From contig JAKLEH010000005.1 of assembly GCA_022703155.1 (NCBI GenBank), positions 1 to 39,694 on the forward strand: a stretch of DNA of 39,694 nucleotides, given 5' to 3'. The DNA comes from Patescibacteria group bacterium (GTDB lineage: Bacteria; Patescibacteriota; Patescibacteriia; 2-12-FULL-60-25). The notes beneath the pieces were generated by a model. It saw only the letters and a list, made by a program, of their open reading frames with translations. It was not told where the DNA came from and made no database searches. Both the position numbers and the translations under genes were made by a program. Every line of letters starts with the position of its first letter. The first letter of the stretch is position 1. This document shows positions 14,943-23,066 of this stretch, piece by piece.

Positions 14943-15362
14943 ATGGAGGAAACCAAGCCCAAAAAGCGCGCATCACGCGCTAAAGCCGCCAACAGCCCGT
15001 CGCCTTCGTCGTTCATGGCGCCGTGCGGGCATTCGCATTGCGGAGAACGGTGCAACGTGCGTTACGTGGGCCCCACGTCGCATTTAAGCCATCACCACAT
15101 CATGCATGCGGCGCGCGGCGTGACCCATATTTGGAGCGCGGTCATCATCGCTGGTCTGGCCGTGGTCATCACCGGGGGGGTGGTGTTCGCCACGGCCAAT
15201 GCCCAAGCCCAACAACAGGACGACTACCGTTCGGCCCAGGCAACCAGCATGATTTTGAACAAACTCGAGGGCCTGGAAGCCAGGATGAACGCTTTGGAAA
15301 AGGACTTTTCCAGCTTGCGTGAGGCCGGCCAGCCCACGCAGGAGCTCCCGGTTTCTCCCTAA
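14943..15362 (+). CDS. single-pass membrane protein with Cys/His-rich cytoplasmic segment
   Basis: The product is 139 aa. A basic N-terminus (KPKKRASRAKAA) is followed by a likely metal-binding segment at about 28-62 with CGHSHCGERC, SHLSHHHIMH and THIW, then one transmembrane helix (SAVIIAGLAVVITGGVVF) and a polar, probably coiled-coil tail (ILNKLEGLEARMNALEKDF). The positive N-terminus implies an N-in topology with the coiled coil outside. The Cys/His cluster could bind zinc or another transition metal. I know no named family. It starts at ATG 14943, which has a -10 box 8 bp upstream and no SD. Confidence 0.75.
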   Translation: MEETKPKKRASRAKAANSPSPSSFMAPCGHSHCGERCNVRYVGPTSHLSHHHIMHAARGVTHIWSAVIIAGLAVVITGGVVFATANAQAQQQDDYRSAQATSMILNKLEGLEARMNALEKDFSSLREAGQPTQELPVSP

Positions 15363-15394
15363 AATAGAGGCAAATTATTGGGCCGTAACGGGTC

Positions 15395-15423
15395 TTGCAC
15401 GGGCTATTACCCCGTGATATTCT
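15395..15423 (+). promoter_or_regulatory. promoter of the candidate hairpin RNA
   Basis: TTGCAC (15395-15400), a 17-bp spacer and TATTCT (15418-15423). The expected start is A15430, the first base of the hairpin. Confidence 0.55.
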
Positions 15424-15429
15424 TTCCAC

Positions 15430-15509
15430 AGAGTGGCAGGCGAGTTCTACGAACGGGTTTTCCTGGCGAGGATTTTCCGTTCGAGATCTCACCTGCCGCT
15501 CTTTGTTTA
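15430..15509 (+). ncRNA. candidate small hairpin RNA, about 75-80 nt
   Basis: The segment folds into one long rod. Stem 1 pairs agagtggcaggcgag (15430-15444) with ctcacctgccgctct (15488-15502), with one wobble and one mismatch. An internal loop follows, then CGAACGG/CCGTTCG, a T-rich internal loop and CCT-ggcg-AGG at the tip. TTTGTTT follows directly. A promoter with exact 17-bp spacing ends 6 bp before the first stem base. It lacks the SRP RNA GGAAG loop and is too short for typical 6S RNA. It could instead be only an elaborate terminator of the preceding gene. Confidence 0.5.
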
Positions 15510-15518
15510 TAGAAAAAA

Positions 15519-15612
15519 ATCGAATTACGAATCGCCATAGGGAATTACGAATTACGAGTTTACGATTCTTCCGTCGCGCCTCGTAATTCTAAATTCGATA
15601 TTCGTAATTCCC
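15519..15612. repeat. intergenic word repeat (gaattacg type) with inverted copies
   Basis: Several variants of gaattacgaattacg are followed by inverted copies (cgtaattctaa, ttcgtaattcc), giving potential hairpins. It abuts the start codon of the next gene. Confidence 0.75.
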
Positions 15613-15618
15613 CGCGGT

Positions 15619-16176
15619 ATGCGTAACGACCATCCAAGATCCATAAAACTGCCCACGTTGCGGCAGGAGAGGGTCGCGCAAATCCAAGCTTGGCGCTGGA
15701 CGGATTTGGAAGTGGTCGTGGAACAGGTCGACGACCCGCACAACGTGGGCGCGATTTTGAGAACTTGCGACGCGGTCGGCGTCAAAAATGTGCATTTGGT
15801 ATACGCGCAAACCAATCCGCCGCGGCTCAAAGAATTACGGCACTCGGCCGCGTCCGCGGTCAAATGGCTGGAACTGAAAAGATGGAATGACGCGCAAGCC
15901 TGCATCGACGACATCAAAAAGCGCGGCTTGGAATTGCGCGTCACGGCTTTGTCAGAGCAGGGCAGCGCGCAATGGGATATGGATTGGAAAAAGCCATCCG
16001 CAATCGTAGTCTGCAATGAAGCGTTGGGCGCGTCGAAAATGTTTTTGGACCAGGCCGACGCCATCGTAACGATTCCCATGCGCGGTTTCGTCCAATCGCT
16101 CAACGTGTCAGTGGCCACGGCCATGGTTTTGGGCGAAGCTTTGCGGCAACGGACGGTCCCTCACCCGGCCGATTAA
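15619..16176 (+). CDS. SpoU/TrmH-family RNA 2'-O-ribose methyltransferase
   Basis: The product is 185 aa, a knotted SPOUT methyltransferase. All three family motifs are present: motif 1 VEQVDDPHNVGAILRTCDAVGV, motif 2 AIVVCNEALGASKMFLDQAD and motif 3 IPMRGFVQSLNVSVATAMVLGEALRQR. The N-terminal LRQERVAQIQAW and the single-domain size are closest to TrmH (tRNA Gm18), but rRNA targets such as those of RlmB cannot be excluded. ATG 15619 begins immediately after a word-repeat cluster. TAATTC 8 bp upstream could act as a -10 box of a leaderless mRNA, and no SD is present. Confidence 0.9.
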   Translation: MRNDHPRSIKLPTLRQERVAQIQAWRWTDLEVVVEQVDDPHNVGAILRTCDAVGVKNVHLVYAQTNPPRLKELRHSAASAVKWLELKRWNDAQACIDDIKKRGLELRVTALSEQGSAQWDMDWKKPSAIVVCNEALGASKMFLDQADAIVTIPMRGFVQSLNVSVATAMVLGEALRQRTVPHPAD

Positions 16177-16185
16177 CGCCGGCCA

Positions 16186-16215
16186 CCCTCTCCCTCTTCG
16201 CAGGAGAGGGGTTTG
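16186..16215. repeat. REP-like hairpin
   Basis: ccctctccctcttcgcagga followed by gagggg forms a C/T-rich to G/A-rich stem, similar in type to 2222-2252. It may also end the methyltransferase transcript. Confidence 0.55.
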
Positions 16216-16226
16216 AAGACGATTAT

Positions 16227-16255
16227 TTGACACGCATAACGGCGTGTTATTAACT
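16227..16255 (+). promoter_or_regulatory. promoter of the 273-aa gene
   Basis: TTGACA (16227-16232), a 17-bp spacer and TTAACT (16250-16255). The 5' leader would be about 85 nt. Confidence 0.65.
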
Positions 16256-16347
16256 TTAACGGCTCTTTCATAAGTCCCAGGGTTAATCGGTCGGCGGCAT
16301 GTGGCCTTGCCGGACGAACGCCTTGGGCAACGACAGGAGATAACGCC

Positions 16348-17169
16348 GTGTACAAGCAACGTCTCGCCGATGCGCCGTACAACGAAGCCCATCCCACCTT
16401 CAAACTCATCGCGGACCGCGTGCCGCGCGACTTGGCCAAGGCCATGCGCGACGACCCGAGCATCGTGGATTCCATGGTGCGCGCGGGCCGATCGCGCCTC
16501 AACCTGGCCCATAATCGCTACATGCGGATTGATGACCAGCGGACGTTCTGGCAGAGGGTTAACCGCGACATGCAGTGGGGTTTGGACGAGAACGAGCTAA
16601 TCCGCGTCGCGGGGGACGCGTCGCGGAACTTCAAGCCCGAATGGAACGATGAAGACATCGCTTTGGTCATCGTGCCGCGTTTGCCCTCGGTGGATCCCAA
16701 GATGCCCGGCGTGAAGCGTACGTTCTTGGCGCTTTGGGAGCTGGCGCGACGCAACATGGCCAGCGGTACCATGGGCGGCATCTACCAGGATTACGGAGTC
16801 AAAACGTGCTATTACACCAACAAGCCCATCCTGACGGACGGCAATCCATACCGCCCGGGATTCAGCCTCGAGGTGATTCGTTGGACCAAATTGGTCAAAA
16901 AATCATCGCGGTACGTGACCGGAGCGGTGGTGAACAATGGCGACAGGCCCGTGGACGCCGGCGGTCTGGCATGCGCCGTGCTCCATCCTGATTGGCTGCG
17001 CCAGTACATCTGCATCGAGCCTGTGAAGCTGACGGGTTACGGCATCAACGTCGCGTCTTCGGACGAAGAGGACGCCATACCCGTCCTGACTTACTACGGT
17101 GACGACGAAGATCGCATCGTGCTCGACCTTGTCCGTCGCTTCTACGAGGACGCTTGCATCGACACGTGA
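16348..17169 (+). CDS. hypothetical protein with consensus promoter and SD
   Basis: The product is 273 aa, from GTG 16348 with AGGAG 9 bp upstream. I do not recognise the family. It appears soluble, alpha/beta, with an N-terminal helical part (FKLIADRVPRDLAKAMRDD) and later strand-rich parts with conserved-looking acidic and Cys residues. It has no signal peptide or membrane helix. The C-terminus is strongly acidic (SSDEEDAIP, GDDEDRIVLD). Codon choice (ATC, CTC, GAG, GTC) resembles the SD-led genes at 4286 and 21398-23420. It is a single-gene unit with its own promoter and terminator. Confidence 0.75.
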   Translation: MYKQRLADAPYNEAHPTFKLIADRVPRDLAKAMRDDPSIVDSMVRAGRSRLNLAHNRYMRIDDQRTFWQRVNRDMQWGLDENELIRVAGDASRNFKPEWNDEDIALVIVPRLPSVDPKMPGVKRTFLALWELARRNMASGTMGGIYQDYGVKTCYYTNKPILTDGNPYRPGFSLEVIRWTKLVKKSSRYVTGAVVNNGDRPVDAGGLACAVLHPDWLRQYICIEPVKLTGYGINVASSDEEDAIPVLTYYGDDEDRIVLDLVRRFYEDACIDT

Positions 17170-17173
17170 CTTT

Positions 17174-17197
17174 AAAAAGCCCCTTTCGGGGCTTGTT
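17174..17197. terminator. bidirectional terminator
   Basis: AAAAAGCCCC-tttc-GGGGCTTGTTTT ends the 273-aa gene and, on the minus strand, the DHH gene (T5 on that side). Confidence 0.85.
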
Positions 17198-18325
17198 TTA
17201 TTTCAGTTGTTGCCGCAGGGTTTTGACCACGTGGTCTTTGGCTTCGAGCAGGGGTTTGGAAATGGCGCCGCTGGCGCGTTGCTTGGTGCCGTCCAGGCCT
17301 AGGGTTTTGCCGTACGCGTCCGCCTGGTGCGGTGGTTGGGCGAAGACCGCCACGCGCGTGGCGGCCGGGTCGTGTTCCACCAGCACGCAAGCGATTTTGG
17401 CGCCCGGCGCATACGCGATGAGTTCTTGGACCATTTCGTCCAAGCGCGCTTCCGTGGCGCCCGAATCCACGATGTCTTGGCGCGAGAGCGTGGTCCAGAC
17501 CAAGCCGCGGTCTTCGTCCTGTTCCAAGCGCGAGAGGGCGCGGCCCCAAAGCTTGAGCGTGTTGACCGGCCGCGTGCGCCACAGGTGGTGCACCACGGCT
17601 TCGCGGTCCGCGCCCATGGCCACGAGTTTGGCCGCGCGTTCCAGCGTTTGGGGCGTGACCCGGGGCGTACGGAAAGATTGCGTGTTGGCGATCATGCCCG
17701 AGAGCAGAGCCGTAGCCATCTGTTCGTCGATTTTGTGTTCGCTCCAGTCGGCCAGCCAGCCGAACAGGACTTCGGTCACGGAACTGGCCGTCAAATCCAC
17801 CAGGTTGATGGGGGCCCAGTGTTCGTTTTTGGCGTCATGGTCAACGTTGACCACGGGGATGCGGTAAACGAAATCCGAATTCTCGCGGAAGCATTTGGCC
17901 AATTCGGCGCGGTCCGGGCAGCCGAAGGCCACAATCAGGTCGTAACGGTCTTCGCCCGGGCGCAAGTCAACGTCCTTCTTTTCCCATTCGCCGTTTTTCG
18001 GCGTCAGCAAAATATGCAGCCTGCCGTCTTTGACGTCGTAAGAGAGCTCATGGATGGGCGCGCGGTTCAGATCCACGCTGATGCGAAAGTCGCGCGTACC
18101 GCCGATTTTGGGTTGGAGCTTGTCGCGGTGGGGGAGATAATGCGGCAATTTGTCCGGTTGCACATTGGGCACCAAAGCTTCGGCCACGTGCCCGTGCGCC
18201 TGCAGGTACGCCAAAGCCGCGGACACGGCAGCGACCGCGTCCGGCGTGGGATTCTCCGGAGCGACCAACAACGCGCGGCGCGCGCGTTTGACCGCTTCGG
18301 TGGCTTGGGCAAATCCTTGGAGCAT
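17198..18325 (-). CDS. divergent DHH/DHHA1-family phosphoesterase-like protein
   Basis: The product is 375 aa. The layout follows NrnA/RecJ-like DHH proteins: an N-terminal VAPENPTPDAVAAVSAALAYL, YDLIVAFGCPD, the signature strand VVNVDHDAKN, then INLVDLTASSVTEVLF, the later MIANTQSF and a C-terminal domain resembling DHHA1. Several metal ligands differ. The DHH triad reads DHD, and the first motif keeps one Asp where NrnA has the D-x-D-A pattern. A segment rich in basic and strand residues (HELSYDVKDGRLHILLTP) is inserted, as in other CPR members. Catalysis on c-di-AMP or nanoRNA is therefore uncertain. It has no SD; the start abuts a word repeat. Confidence 0.75.
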   Translation of the reverse strand: MLQGFAQATEAVKRARRALLVAPENPTPDAVAAVSAALAYLQAHGHVAEALVPNVQPDKLPHYLPHRDKLQPKIGGTRDFRISVDLNRAPIHELSYDVKDGRLHILLTPKNGEWEKKDVDLRPGEDRYDLIVAFGCPDRAELAKCFRENSDFVYRIPVVNVDHDAKNEHWAPINLVDLTASSVTEVLFGWLADWSEHKIDEQMATALLSGMIANTQSFRTPRVTPQTLERAAKLVAMGADREAVVHHLWRTRPVNTLKLWGRALSRLEQDEDRGLVWTTLSRQDIVDSGATEARLDEMVQELIAYAPGAKIACVLVEHDPAATRVAVFAQPPHQADAYGKTLGLDGTKQRASGAISKPLLEAKDHVVKTLRQQLK

Positions 18326-18434
18326 AATTCGCGTATCGCGAAACGTGTAACGTGTATCGACTGTTTGGACCGTTAATCTTGCGAATCCCGACCTACCGTT
18401 GGCGTTACGCGCTACACGTTACACGTAACGCGGT
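18326..18434. repeat. intergenic word repeat (cgtaacgtgtaacg type)
   Basis: Variants of cgtatcgcgaaacgtgtaac are followed 50 bp later by the inverted series ttacgcgctacacgttacac. The rest of the spacer (18435-18583) holds a possible plus-strand promoter (TTGACA 18485, weak -10) facing the ATPase terminator, and no gene. Confidence 0.7.
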
Positions 18435-18527
18435 AAAATGGGGAATTGGATAAATTACGCCTTTAAGCAAAACATGTCAAGATGTTGACAAAATGATTAG
18501 GGATTTGATTATTTTGTTTTATTCAAG

Positions 18528-18556
18528 CAAAAAAAATTGCACTTTAATGCAATTTT
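18528..18556 (-). terminator. terminator of the P-type ATPase gene
   Basis: Read on the minus strand, AAATTGCA-ttaaag-TGCAATTTTTTTT. Confidence 0.75.
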
Positions 18557-18583
18557 CTATCGACATTTTGTTCGTGGTTAAGC

Positions 18584-21139
18584 TTATTTATCCAAATAAC
18601 GGTAAAAAACGCGTTTTCCGCCCTCGACCAGAAGGCCGTACCCGAAGACGATAAGCAACACAAAGACCAGCGTTTGGATAGGCAAGGGGACCAGTTCGAA
18701 ATCGGAGCCAAACGGCAGGTAGATGATGGCCAAGGCCAGAATTACGGTCATGACGCACATGGCGGTCAGGATTTTGCTGGGCAGGTTTTTGAAAGAGGTG
18801 ACGCGCGAACGCATGAAGAAAATCACCACCACCTCGGTCAAAAGGGATTCGATGAACCAACCGGTCCTAAAGAGCGGGAGGTTGCTGCCCGCGCGTAAAA
18901 TGAAGAACAACAGGGCGAAGGTCGCGAAATCGGCTACGCTCGAAATGGGTCCGAAAAAGTACATGAATTTGGAAATGCGTTTGACGTTCCACGAATGCGG
19001 TTCGGCCAGTTCCTCCTCGGCCACGCGATCGCTTGAGATGCCCAGCATGGGCAGGTCGCTCAAAATGTTCAGCAATAGGATTTGCGCGGGCAACATGGGC
19101 AAGAACGGCAGGAACAAAGACATACAAGCCAACGATAGCATGTTGCCGAAATTGGATGAGATGGTAGCGTTGATGTAGGTCTGGGTGTTGGCGAAGGTGC
19201 GGCGGCCTTCGCGGATGCCGTCGGCCAAAACGTGCAAATTCTTTTTGAGCAGGATGACGCTGGCCGCCTCTTTGGCCACGTCCACCGCGCCGTCGAAGGA
19301 AATGCCCACGTCGGCCGCGCGCAACGAAGGCGCGTCGTTGACGCCGTCGCCCATGAAGCCCACGGTATGGCCCAAGCGTTTGAGGGATTGGATGATACGG
19401 AGTTTTTGCGCGGGCGTGATGCCGGCGAAAATGTTGGCTTGTTCCACGGCTTTGTCCAAGGCCGCGTCGTCCATGGTTTCGACTTGGTCGCCGATGAATA
19501 CGCCGGCGACAGGAAAACCCAGTTGTTCGGCGACGTGGCGCGTCACGCGGTCCGTATCGCCGGTCAGAACGACGATGCGCACGTTGAGTTTTTTAAGCGC
19601 GGTCAAAGCTGCGGCCGCGGTTTGTTTAGGTGCGTCGCTGACTTTGACGAAACCCAGCAGTTCCATGTTATGTTCGTCTTTTGGCGTGTAGGTTTTTTGT
19701 TCCCCAATGGCGCGGCGGGCCACGGCAATCAGGCGGTAACCTTGGTCTTGGGCCTTGTCGGCCATGGCCAGAATGCGTTGGCGGTCGTCGTTATTTAGGG
19801 CGTGGGCATCGTTGCCTAAAACGTGGCTGGCGCAAACTTTCAGCATTTCCTTGACCGCGCCTTTGGCTATAAGCCAGCGGTCCCCGTTGGTTTTGCCGAC
19901 CACGCAACTCATGCGGCGGCGTTGGAAATCGAACGATACGGTTTCGAGCCTGGCGGCGTCGCGTAGGGGCAACGGCATGTGCTTGCTGTCCGCGGCTTCG
20001 AGTATGGCTTGGTCAATGGGGTTGGTGGCGCGCCCCGCTGCATCGAGCGTGAGGCAATGCGCGGCATAAGCGATGGGTGCCGTGCTCTCTTGGCCGTCCG
20101 CGTCCACGGCGCCGCGCACGCGCAACGTGCCGACCGTCAAAGTTCCGGTTTTGTCCGTGCAGAATACGTCCGCGTTGCCCAGATCTTCGATGGCGATGAG
20201 ACGCTTAACCATCACGTGCTTCTTGCTCATCTTGATGGCCCCGCGCGACAGGTTGACGCTCACGATCATGGGGAAGAGTTCGGGGGATACGCCCACGGCC
20301 AACGCCAACGCGAAGAGCATGGCTTCGATCCAGTTGCCGCGCAGCAAACCCATGCCCAAAGCCGCGATTACCATCAGTCCGACGGTGACGCGCAATAAAA
20401 AGGAACCGAACGTGCGCACGCCTTTTTGGAAATCCGTCTCCTGGGTGCGTTCGGTGAGCAATGCGGCCGTACGTCCCATTTCCGTATTCGTGCCCGTGGC
20501 CACCACCAGGCCCGTGCCGCAGCCTTCCACCACGTTCGTGCCCATGAACGCCATGTTGACCTGTTCTTGCGGCGTGAGCTTAAGGCCGCCCAAAACGTTT
20601 TCGGATTTGGCCACAGGCACGGATTCGCCGGTGAGCATGGATTCGTCCAATTCCAAATCGTCGACTTGGACCAACCGCATGTCCGCGGCCACCACCGTGC
20701 CCAATTCGAGTCGTACGATGTCACCGGGAACAAGTTCGCGCGCGTCGATGCGTTGGGGTTTGCCGTGGCGGATGACGGTCGCGTAACGCGTGAGTTTTTT
20801 GCGTAGCAAGCGCAATGAGCGTTCGCTGCGGAATTCCTGGATAAAGGAGAGCACGCTGCTCATGGCCACCATGAGCAAAATCATGGCCACTTCGGCACGG
20901 TCGCCCAACGCGTAAGACACGGCGCTGGCCCCGACCAAAATCAATATCAGCGGGCTTTTGAACTGGCGCGCGAAAATCAGCCAACCCGAGACGTTTTTTT
21001 CCGTCTGGATGTCGTTTGGCCCGTATTGGGAAAGCCGCTTTTTGGCCTCCTCGGCGGACAGGCCTTTTTCGGCCGAACCGTAATGCTCAAGCGCCAGATT
21101 GGGGCTTAAAGACCAAGCTTTTACGCCATTATGAGTCAT
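18584..21139 (-). CDS. mgtA: magnesium-transporting P-type ATPase (P3B, MgtA-like)
   Basis: This 851-aa membrane pump most likely imports Mg2+. Order: actuator TGES (170-173), M4 motif VSPELFPMIVSVNL (~285-298), phosphorylation DKTGTLT (Asp329), nucleotide-binding region with AKGA, hinge GDGVNDAP (597-604), and C-terminal helices including FRTGWFIESLLTEVVVIF. The M4 region through VKRLIAIEDLGNADVFCTDKTG closely parallels E. coli MgtA. MgtA has VxLTPEML where this protein has VGVSPELF. It is a single-gene unit. TATAAT lies 7 bp before the ATG and there is no SD, so the mRNA is probably leaderless and lacks the long Mg2+-sensing leader known from enterobacterial mgtA. Confidence 0.92.
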   Translation of the reverse strand: MTHNGVKAWSLSPNLALEHYGSAEKGLSAEEAKKRLSQYGPNDIQTEKNVSGWLIFARQFKSPLILILVGASAVSYALGDRAEVAMILLMVAMSSVLSFIQEFRSERSLRLLRKKLTRYATVIRHGKPQRIDARELVPGDIVRLELGTVVAADMRLVQVDDLELDESMLTGESVPVAKSENVLGGLKLTPQEQVNMAFMGTNVVEGCGTGLVVATGTNTEMGRTAALLTERTQETDFQKGVRTFGSFLLRVTVGLMVIAALGMGLLRGNWIEAMLFALALAVGVSPELFPMIVSVNLSRGAIKMSKKHVMVKRLIAIEDLGNADVFCTDKTGTLTVGTLRVRGAVDADGQESTAPIAYAAHCLTLDAAGRATNPIDQAILEAADSKHMPLPLRDAARLETVSFDFQRRRMSCVVGKTNGDRWLIAKGAVKEMLKVCASHVLGNDAHALNNDDRQRILAMADKAQDQGYRLIAVARRAIGEQKTYTPKDEHNMELLGFVKVSDAPKQTAAAALTALKKLNVRIVVLTGDTDRVTRHVAEQLGFPVAGVFIGDQVETMDDAALDKAVEQANIFAGITPAQKLRIIQSLKRLGHTVGFMGDGVNDAPSLRAADVGISFDGAVDVAKEAASVILLKKNLHVLADGIREGRRTFANTQTYINATISSNFGNMLSLACMSLFLPFLPMLPAQILLLNILSDLPMLGISSDRVAEEELAEPHSWNVKRISKFMYFFGPISSVADFATFALLFFILRAGSNLPLFRTGWFIESLLTEVVVIFFMRSRVTSFKNLPSKILTAMCVMTVILALAIIYLPFGSDFELVPLPIQTLVFVLLIVFGYGLLVEGGKRVFYRYLDK

Positions 21140-21146
21140 GTTGCCA

Positions 21147-21152
21147 ATTATA
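21147..21152 (-). promoter_or_regulatory. -10 box for leaderless mgtA
   Basis: TATAAT on the minus strand, with 7 bp between it and the ATG at 21139. No SD. Confidence 0.6.
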
Positions 21153-21231
21153 GCGCAACTAAGCCAAAGCCACCTGTGTATTCTTGGCTAAAATGAGGCA
21201 TTTTTATGTTCTTGACGTTGTCCAGAGACCC

Positions 21232-21260
21232 TTGACAAAAGCCGTTTTTTGTGTTATATT
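21232..21260 (+). promoter_or_regulatory. promoter of the SD-led gene cluster at 21.4 kb
   Basis: TTGACA (21232-21237), a 17-bp spacer beginning AAAGCC, and TATATT (21255-21260). -35 and -10 are identical to the rRNA promoter. The leader of about 130 nt contains the 70-bp palindromic element. Confidence 0.85.
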
Positions 21261-21295
21261 AGCCCGTTAATTGAAAATCCTTTGTCATCAATAAT

Positions 21296-21365
21296 CGTCA
21301 TGCCGAACTCGTTTCGGCATCTCTTACTGGTTTGTTTTGGATGCTGAAACGAGTTCGGCATGACG
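21296..21365. repeat. 70-bp palindromic element, intergenic copy
   Basis: It begins cgtcatgccgaactcgtttc and ends gagttcggcatgacg. Two small hairpins are nested in an overall inverted repeat. The copy at 36881-36950 has the same length and about three quarters identical bases by eye. Confidence 0.85.
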
Positions 21366-21397
21366 GAAAAATCACACGAATAAAAGGAGAAGGTTCC

Positions 21398-21685
21398 ATG
21401 GCACGTTTTAGCGAGATCAGGAAGCATGCGAAGGGCGCCAAGCGTAGAGCGGCGAAGGAAGACGCCCAAACGTCCCGCGTCGCACGTCCCGCGTCGCAGG
21501 CGCCGTCGGTCGGCAACGTCGTCAAGGTGGCGGTCAAGCCAACGGTCCAAAGGGCGCGTGGACGCCACCTCCGCTCGTACGAGCTCGACCCATTCACCTG
21601 CGATCCGCGTGACCTCGTCAGCTTCGCGGACGATGAGATCGACCTCGACGGCTTGTCCGTTTCGGACGACGAGGTTGCCGCGTGA
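21398..21685 (+). CDS. hypothetical basic/acidic small protein
   Basis: The product is 95 aa, starting MARFSEIRKHAKGAKRRAAK. A very basic N-terminal half is followed by an acidic tail (FADDEIDLDGLSVSDDEVAA). No family is recognised. The charge split suggests RNA or DNA contact by the N-terminus. Codons for TSRVARPASQ (21468-21503) are a tandem word repeat (cgtcccgcgtcgcacgtccc) that also occurs in valS. The start is secured by AAAGGAGAAGG just upstream. First of four co-directional SD-led genes. Confidence 0.7.
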   Translation: MARFSEIRKHAKGAKRRAAKEDAQTSRVARPASQAPSVGNVVKVAVKPTVQRARGRHLRSYELDPFTCDPRDLVSFADDEIDLDGLSVSDDEVAA

Positions 21686-21723
21686 CGCACATTCTACTCG
21701 GCTCGTTCGTCAAACCATGACGC

Positions 21724-21763
21724 ACGAGCTCCCGCCCCAACCCCCGATTCATAATTCGGGGTT
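21724..21763 (+). other. intergenic hairpin and short direct repeat
   Basis: acgagctcccgccc (21724-21737) recurs at 22589-22602 after the next gene. It is followed by AACCCCCGA-ttcataa-TTCGGGGTTT, a terminator-like hairpin that may attenuate transcription between the first and second genes. Confidence 0.5.
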
Positions 21764-21817
21764 TGAGACGGGAAAGTCAAAAAACAAACTTCAAACAGCA
21801 AACAACAAGGGGTCCAA

Positions 21818-22519
21818 ATGATCAGCACTTTCGAGAAGCCGGGACGCTGCGTGGTCGTGGATGTGGCGTCGGCGCCGGTCACCGTCTCGTGCAGCCTGGA
21901 GCTGTTCGACGACGTCGGCGAAACGTTCGGCGGAATGCGGGCGGTAATCGACAGGCGGATCGAGATCAACGGCCGGAAGGTGAATCCGGAATTCGTTCTC
22001 GAGACGCTGCGCGGCATCTTGCCGGGCACGGACAAGATCGTGCCGTTCGAAGAAGGCGAGACGCTGGTCTTGAATCGCCGCGTCGAAATCGCCGAGGACG
22101 AGGACGAGGCGCTGGCCAAGGACGAGCTCAAGCGCATCGCGGCAGCGTGCCGGGGACGTCGCGATCGACGCGAACGTCGCGTCTTGCGCCGTTCGGTCCG
22201 CCGGGCCCGCCCCGTGTTGCGTGACGAGCAGGGTCGGTTTGCGGGTTACGGGCCGCGCAAGCCCGCGCCCAAGACCGGCGACGTCAGTGGCCGCAAGCCG
22301 CGGCACAAGGACGTGACCCGTGTTCGCCTCATGGTCGAAGCCATCCCGTATGCGGAGCCGTGCCTCGATCTGTACGAGGACGACGGTCTCGAGGACCTCG
22401 GAATGGTTTCGAGCGACGTCATCGTGTGCGAAGAGGCCATGATGTGGGCCGTCGAGTACAACGATGACGACGAGTGGATCGAGGCCATCCGTCCCACGCT
22501 CGAGATGATCGCGGCGTAA
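21818..22519 (+). CDS. hypothetical protein with Arg-rich centre
   Basis: The product is 233 aa, starting MISTFEKPGRCVVVDVASAP. No recognised domain. The N-terminal 95 residues look beta-rich. Residues about 105-165 are extremely basic (CRGRRDRRERRVLRRSVRRARPV), and the C-terminal third is acidic (LDLYEDDGLEDLG, EYNDDDEWIEAI). AAGGGG precedes ATG 21818. The alternation of basic and acidic blocks resembles the 95-aa neighbour and suggests nucleic-acid binding. GAG/CTC/GTC-rich codon use differs from valS next door. Confidence 0.7.
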   Translation: MISTFEKPGRCVVVDVASAPVTVSCSLELFDDVGETFGGMRAVIDRRIEINGRKVNPEFVLETLRGILPGTDKIVPFEEGETLVLNRRVEIAEDEDEALAKDELKRIAAACRGRRDRRERRVLRRSVRRARPVLRDEQGRFAGYGPRKPAPKTGDVSGRKPRHKDVTRVRLMVEAIPYAEPCLDLYEDDGLEDLGMVSSDVIVCEEAMMWAVEYNDDDEWIEAIRPTLEMIAA

Positions 22520-22676
22520 TTCATCGTCGTACGTCCCGCGTTCCAGGAAGTTCATTCAATCTCGGCTTGTCCATCAGAATCTTGATGAACGAGCTCCCGC
22601 CCGGTCGCCTGAATTTTTTCGGACGACGAGGTGGGTTGGCCGCATCTTTTGAAACCACCACATTCCGGAGGATCGC

Positions 22677-23057
22677 ATGGGCAAACGACAGATGCCGAAT
22701 TTCAGTTTTGAAGTTTGGTCGATCAACCATCGTCGCATGGCTGCATTGGAGGAGTTGCGGTTCAAGATGGACGTGATCGCCAGCGACGCGCAGCGGCTCA
22801 AGCAGCGGTTGCTCGTAGCCGCGTCACCCGGAGCACGCGAGTTTCTCGAACAGACGACCATCATCCAAGACCTGTTCGCTTACGGACTCTCGGAGCTCAA
22901 GATCGACGTGGGCGATTATGACGGCTTGAATTCTTGCGCTTCCATCAAGCGGGTTCTGAAGAACCTGCGCATGGCATGGAGTGGCGCGGTTGAGGTCGAA
23001 ATCGGCCATGCCGAAGGCGGACGGGTTGAAGTCAAGTTCCGGGCAATCGGACTCTAG
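22677..23057 (+). CDS. hypothetical protein
   Basis: The product is 126 aa, starting MGKRQMPNFSFEVWSINHRR. It has helical central regions (LEELRFKMDVIASDAQRLKQ) and a C-terminal beta hairpin (AVEVEIGHAEGGRVEVKFRA). Not recognised, and there is no membrane segment. CGGAGGA precedes ATG 22677 by 6 bp. It ends 9 bp before the next gene, whose SD lies in the gap, so the two are co-transcribed. Confidence 0.75.
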   Translation: MGKRQMPNFSFEVWSINHRRMAALEELRFKMDVIASDAQRLKQRLLVAASPGAREFLEQTTIIQDLFAYGLSELKIDVGDYDGLNSCASIKRVLKNLRMAWSGAVEVEIGHAEGGRVEVKFRAIGL

Positions 23058-23066
23058 GAGGGCGAG

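Noticed and set aside
17327-18376. 349-aa plus-strand open frame
   Set aside because: Antisense to the DHH-family gene, whose motifs are clear on the minus strand.
18485-18556. Small RNA between a TTGACA box and the ATPase terminator on the plus strand
   Set aside because: The -10 box is poor and the hairpin is fully explained as the mgtA terminator.
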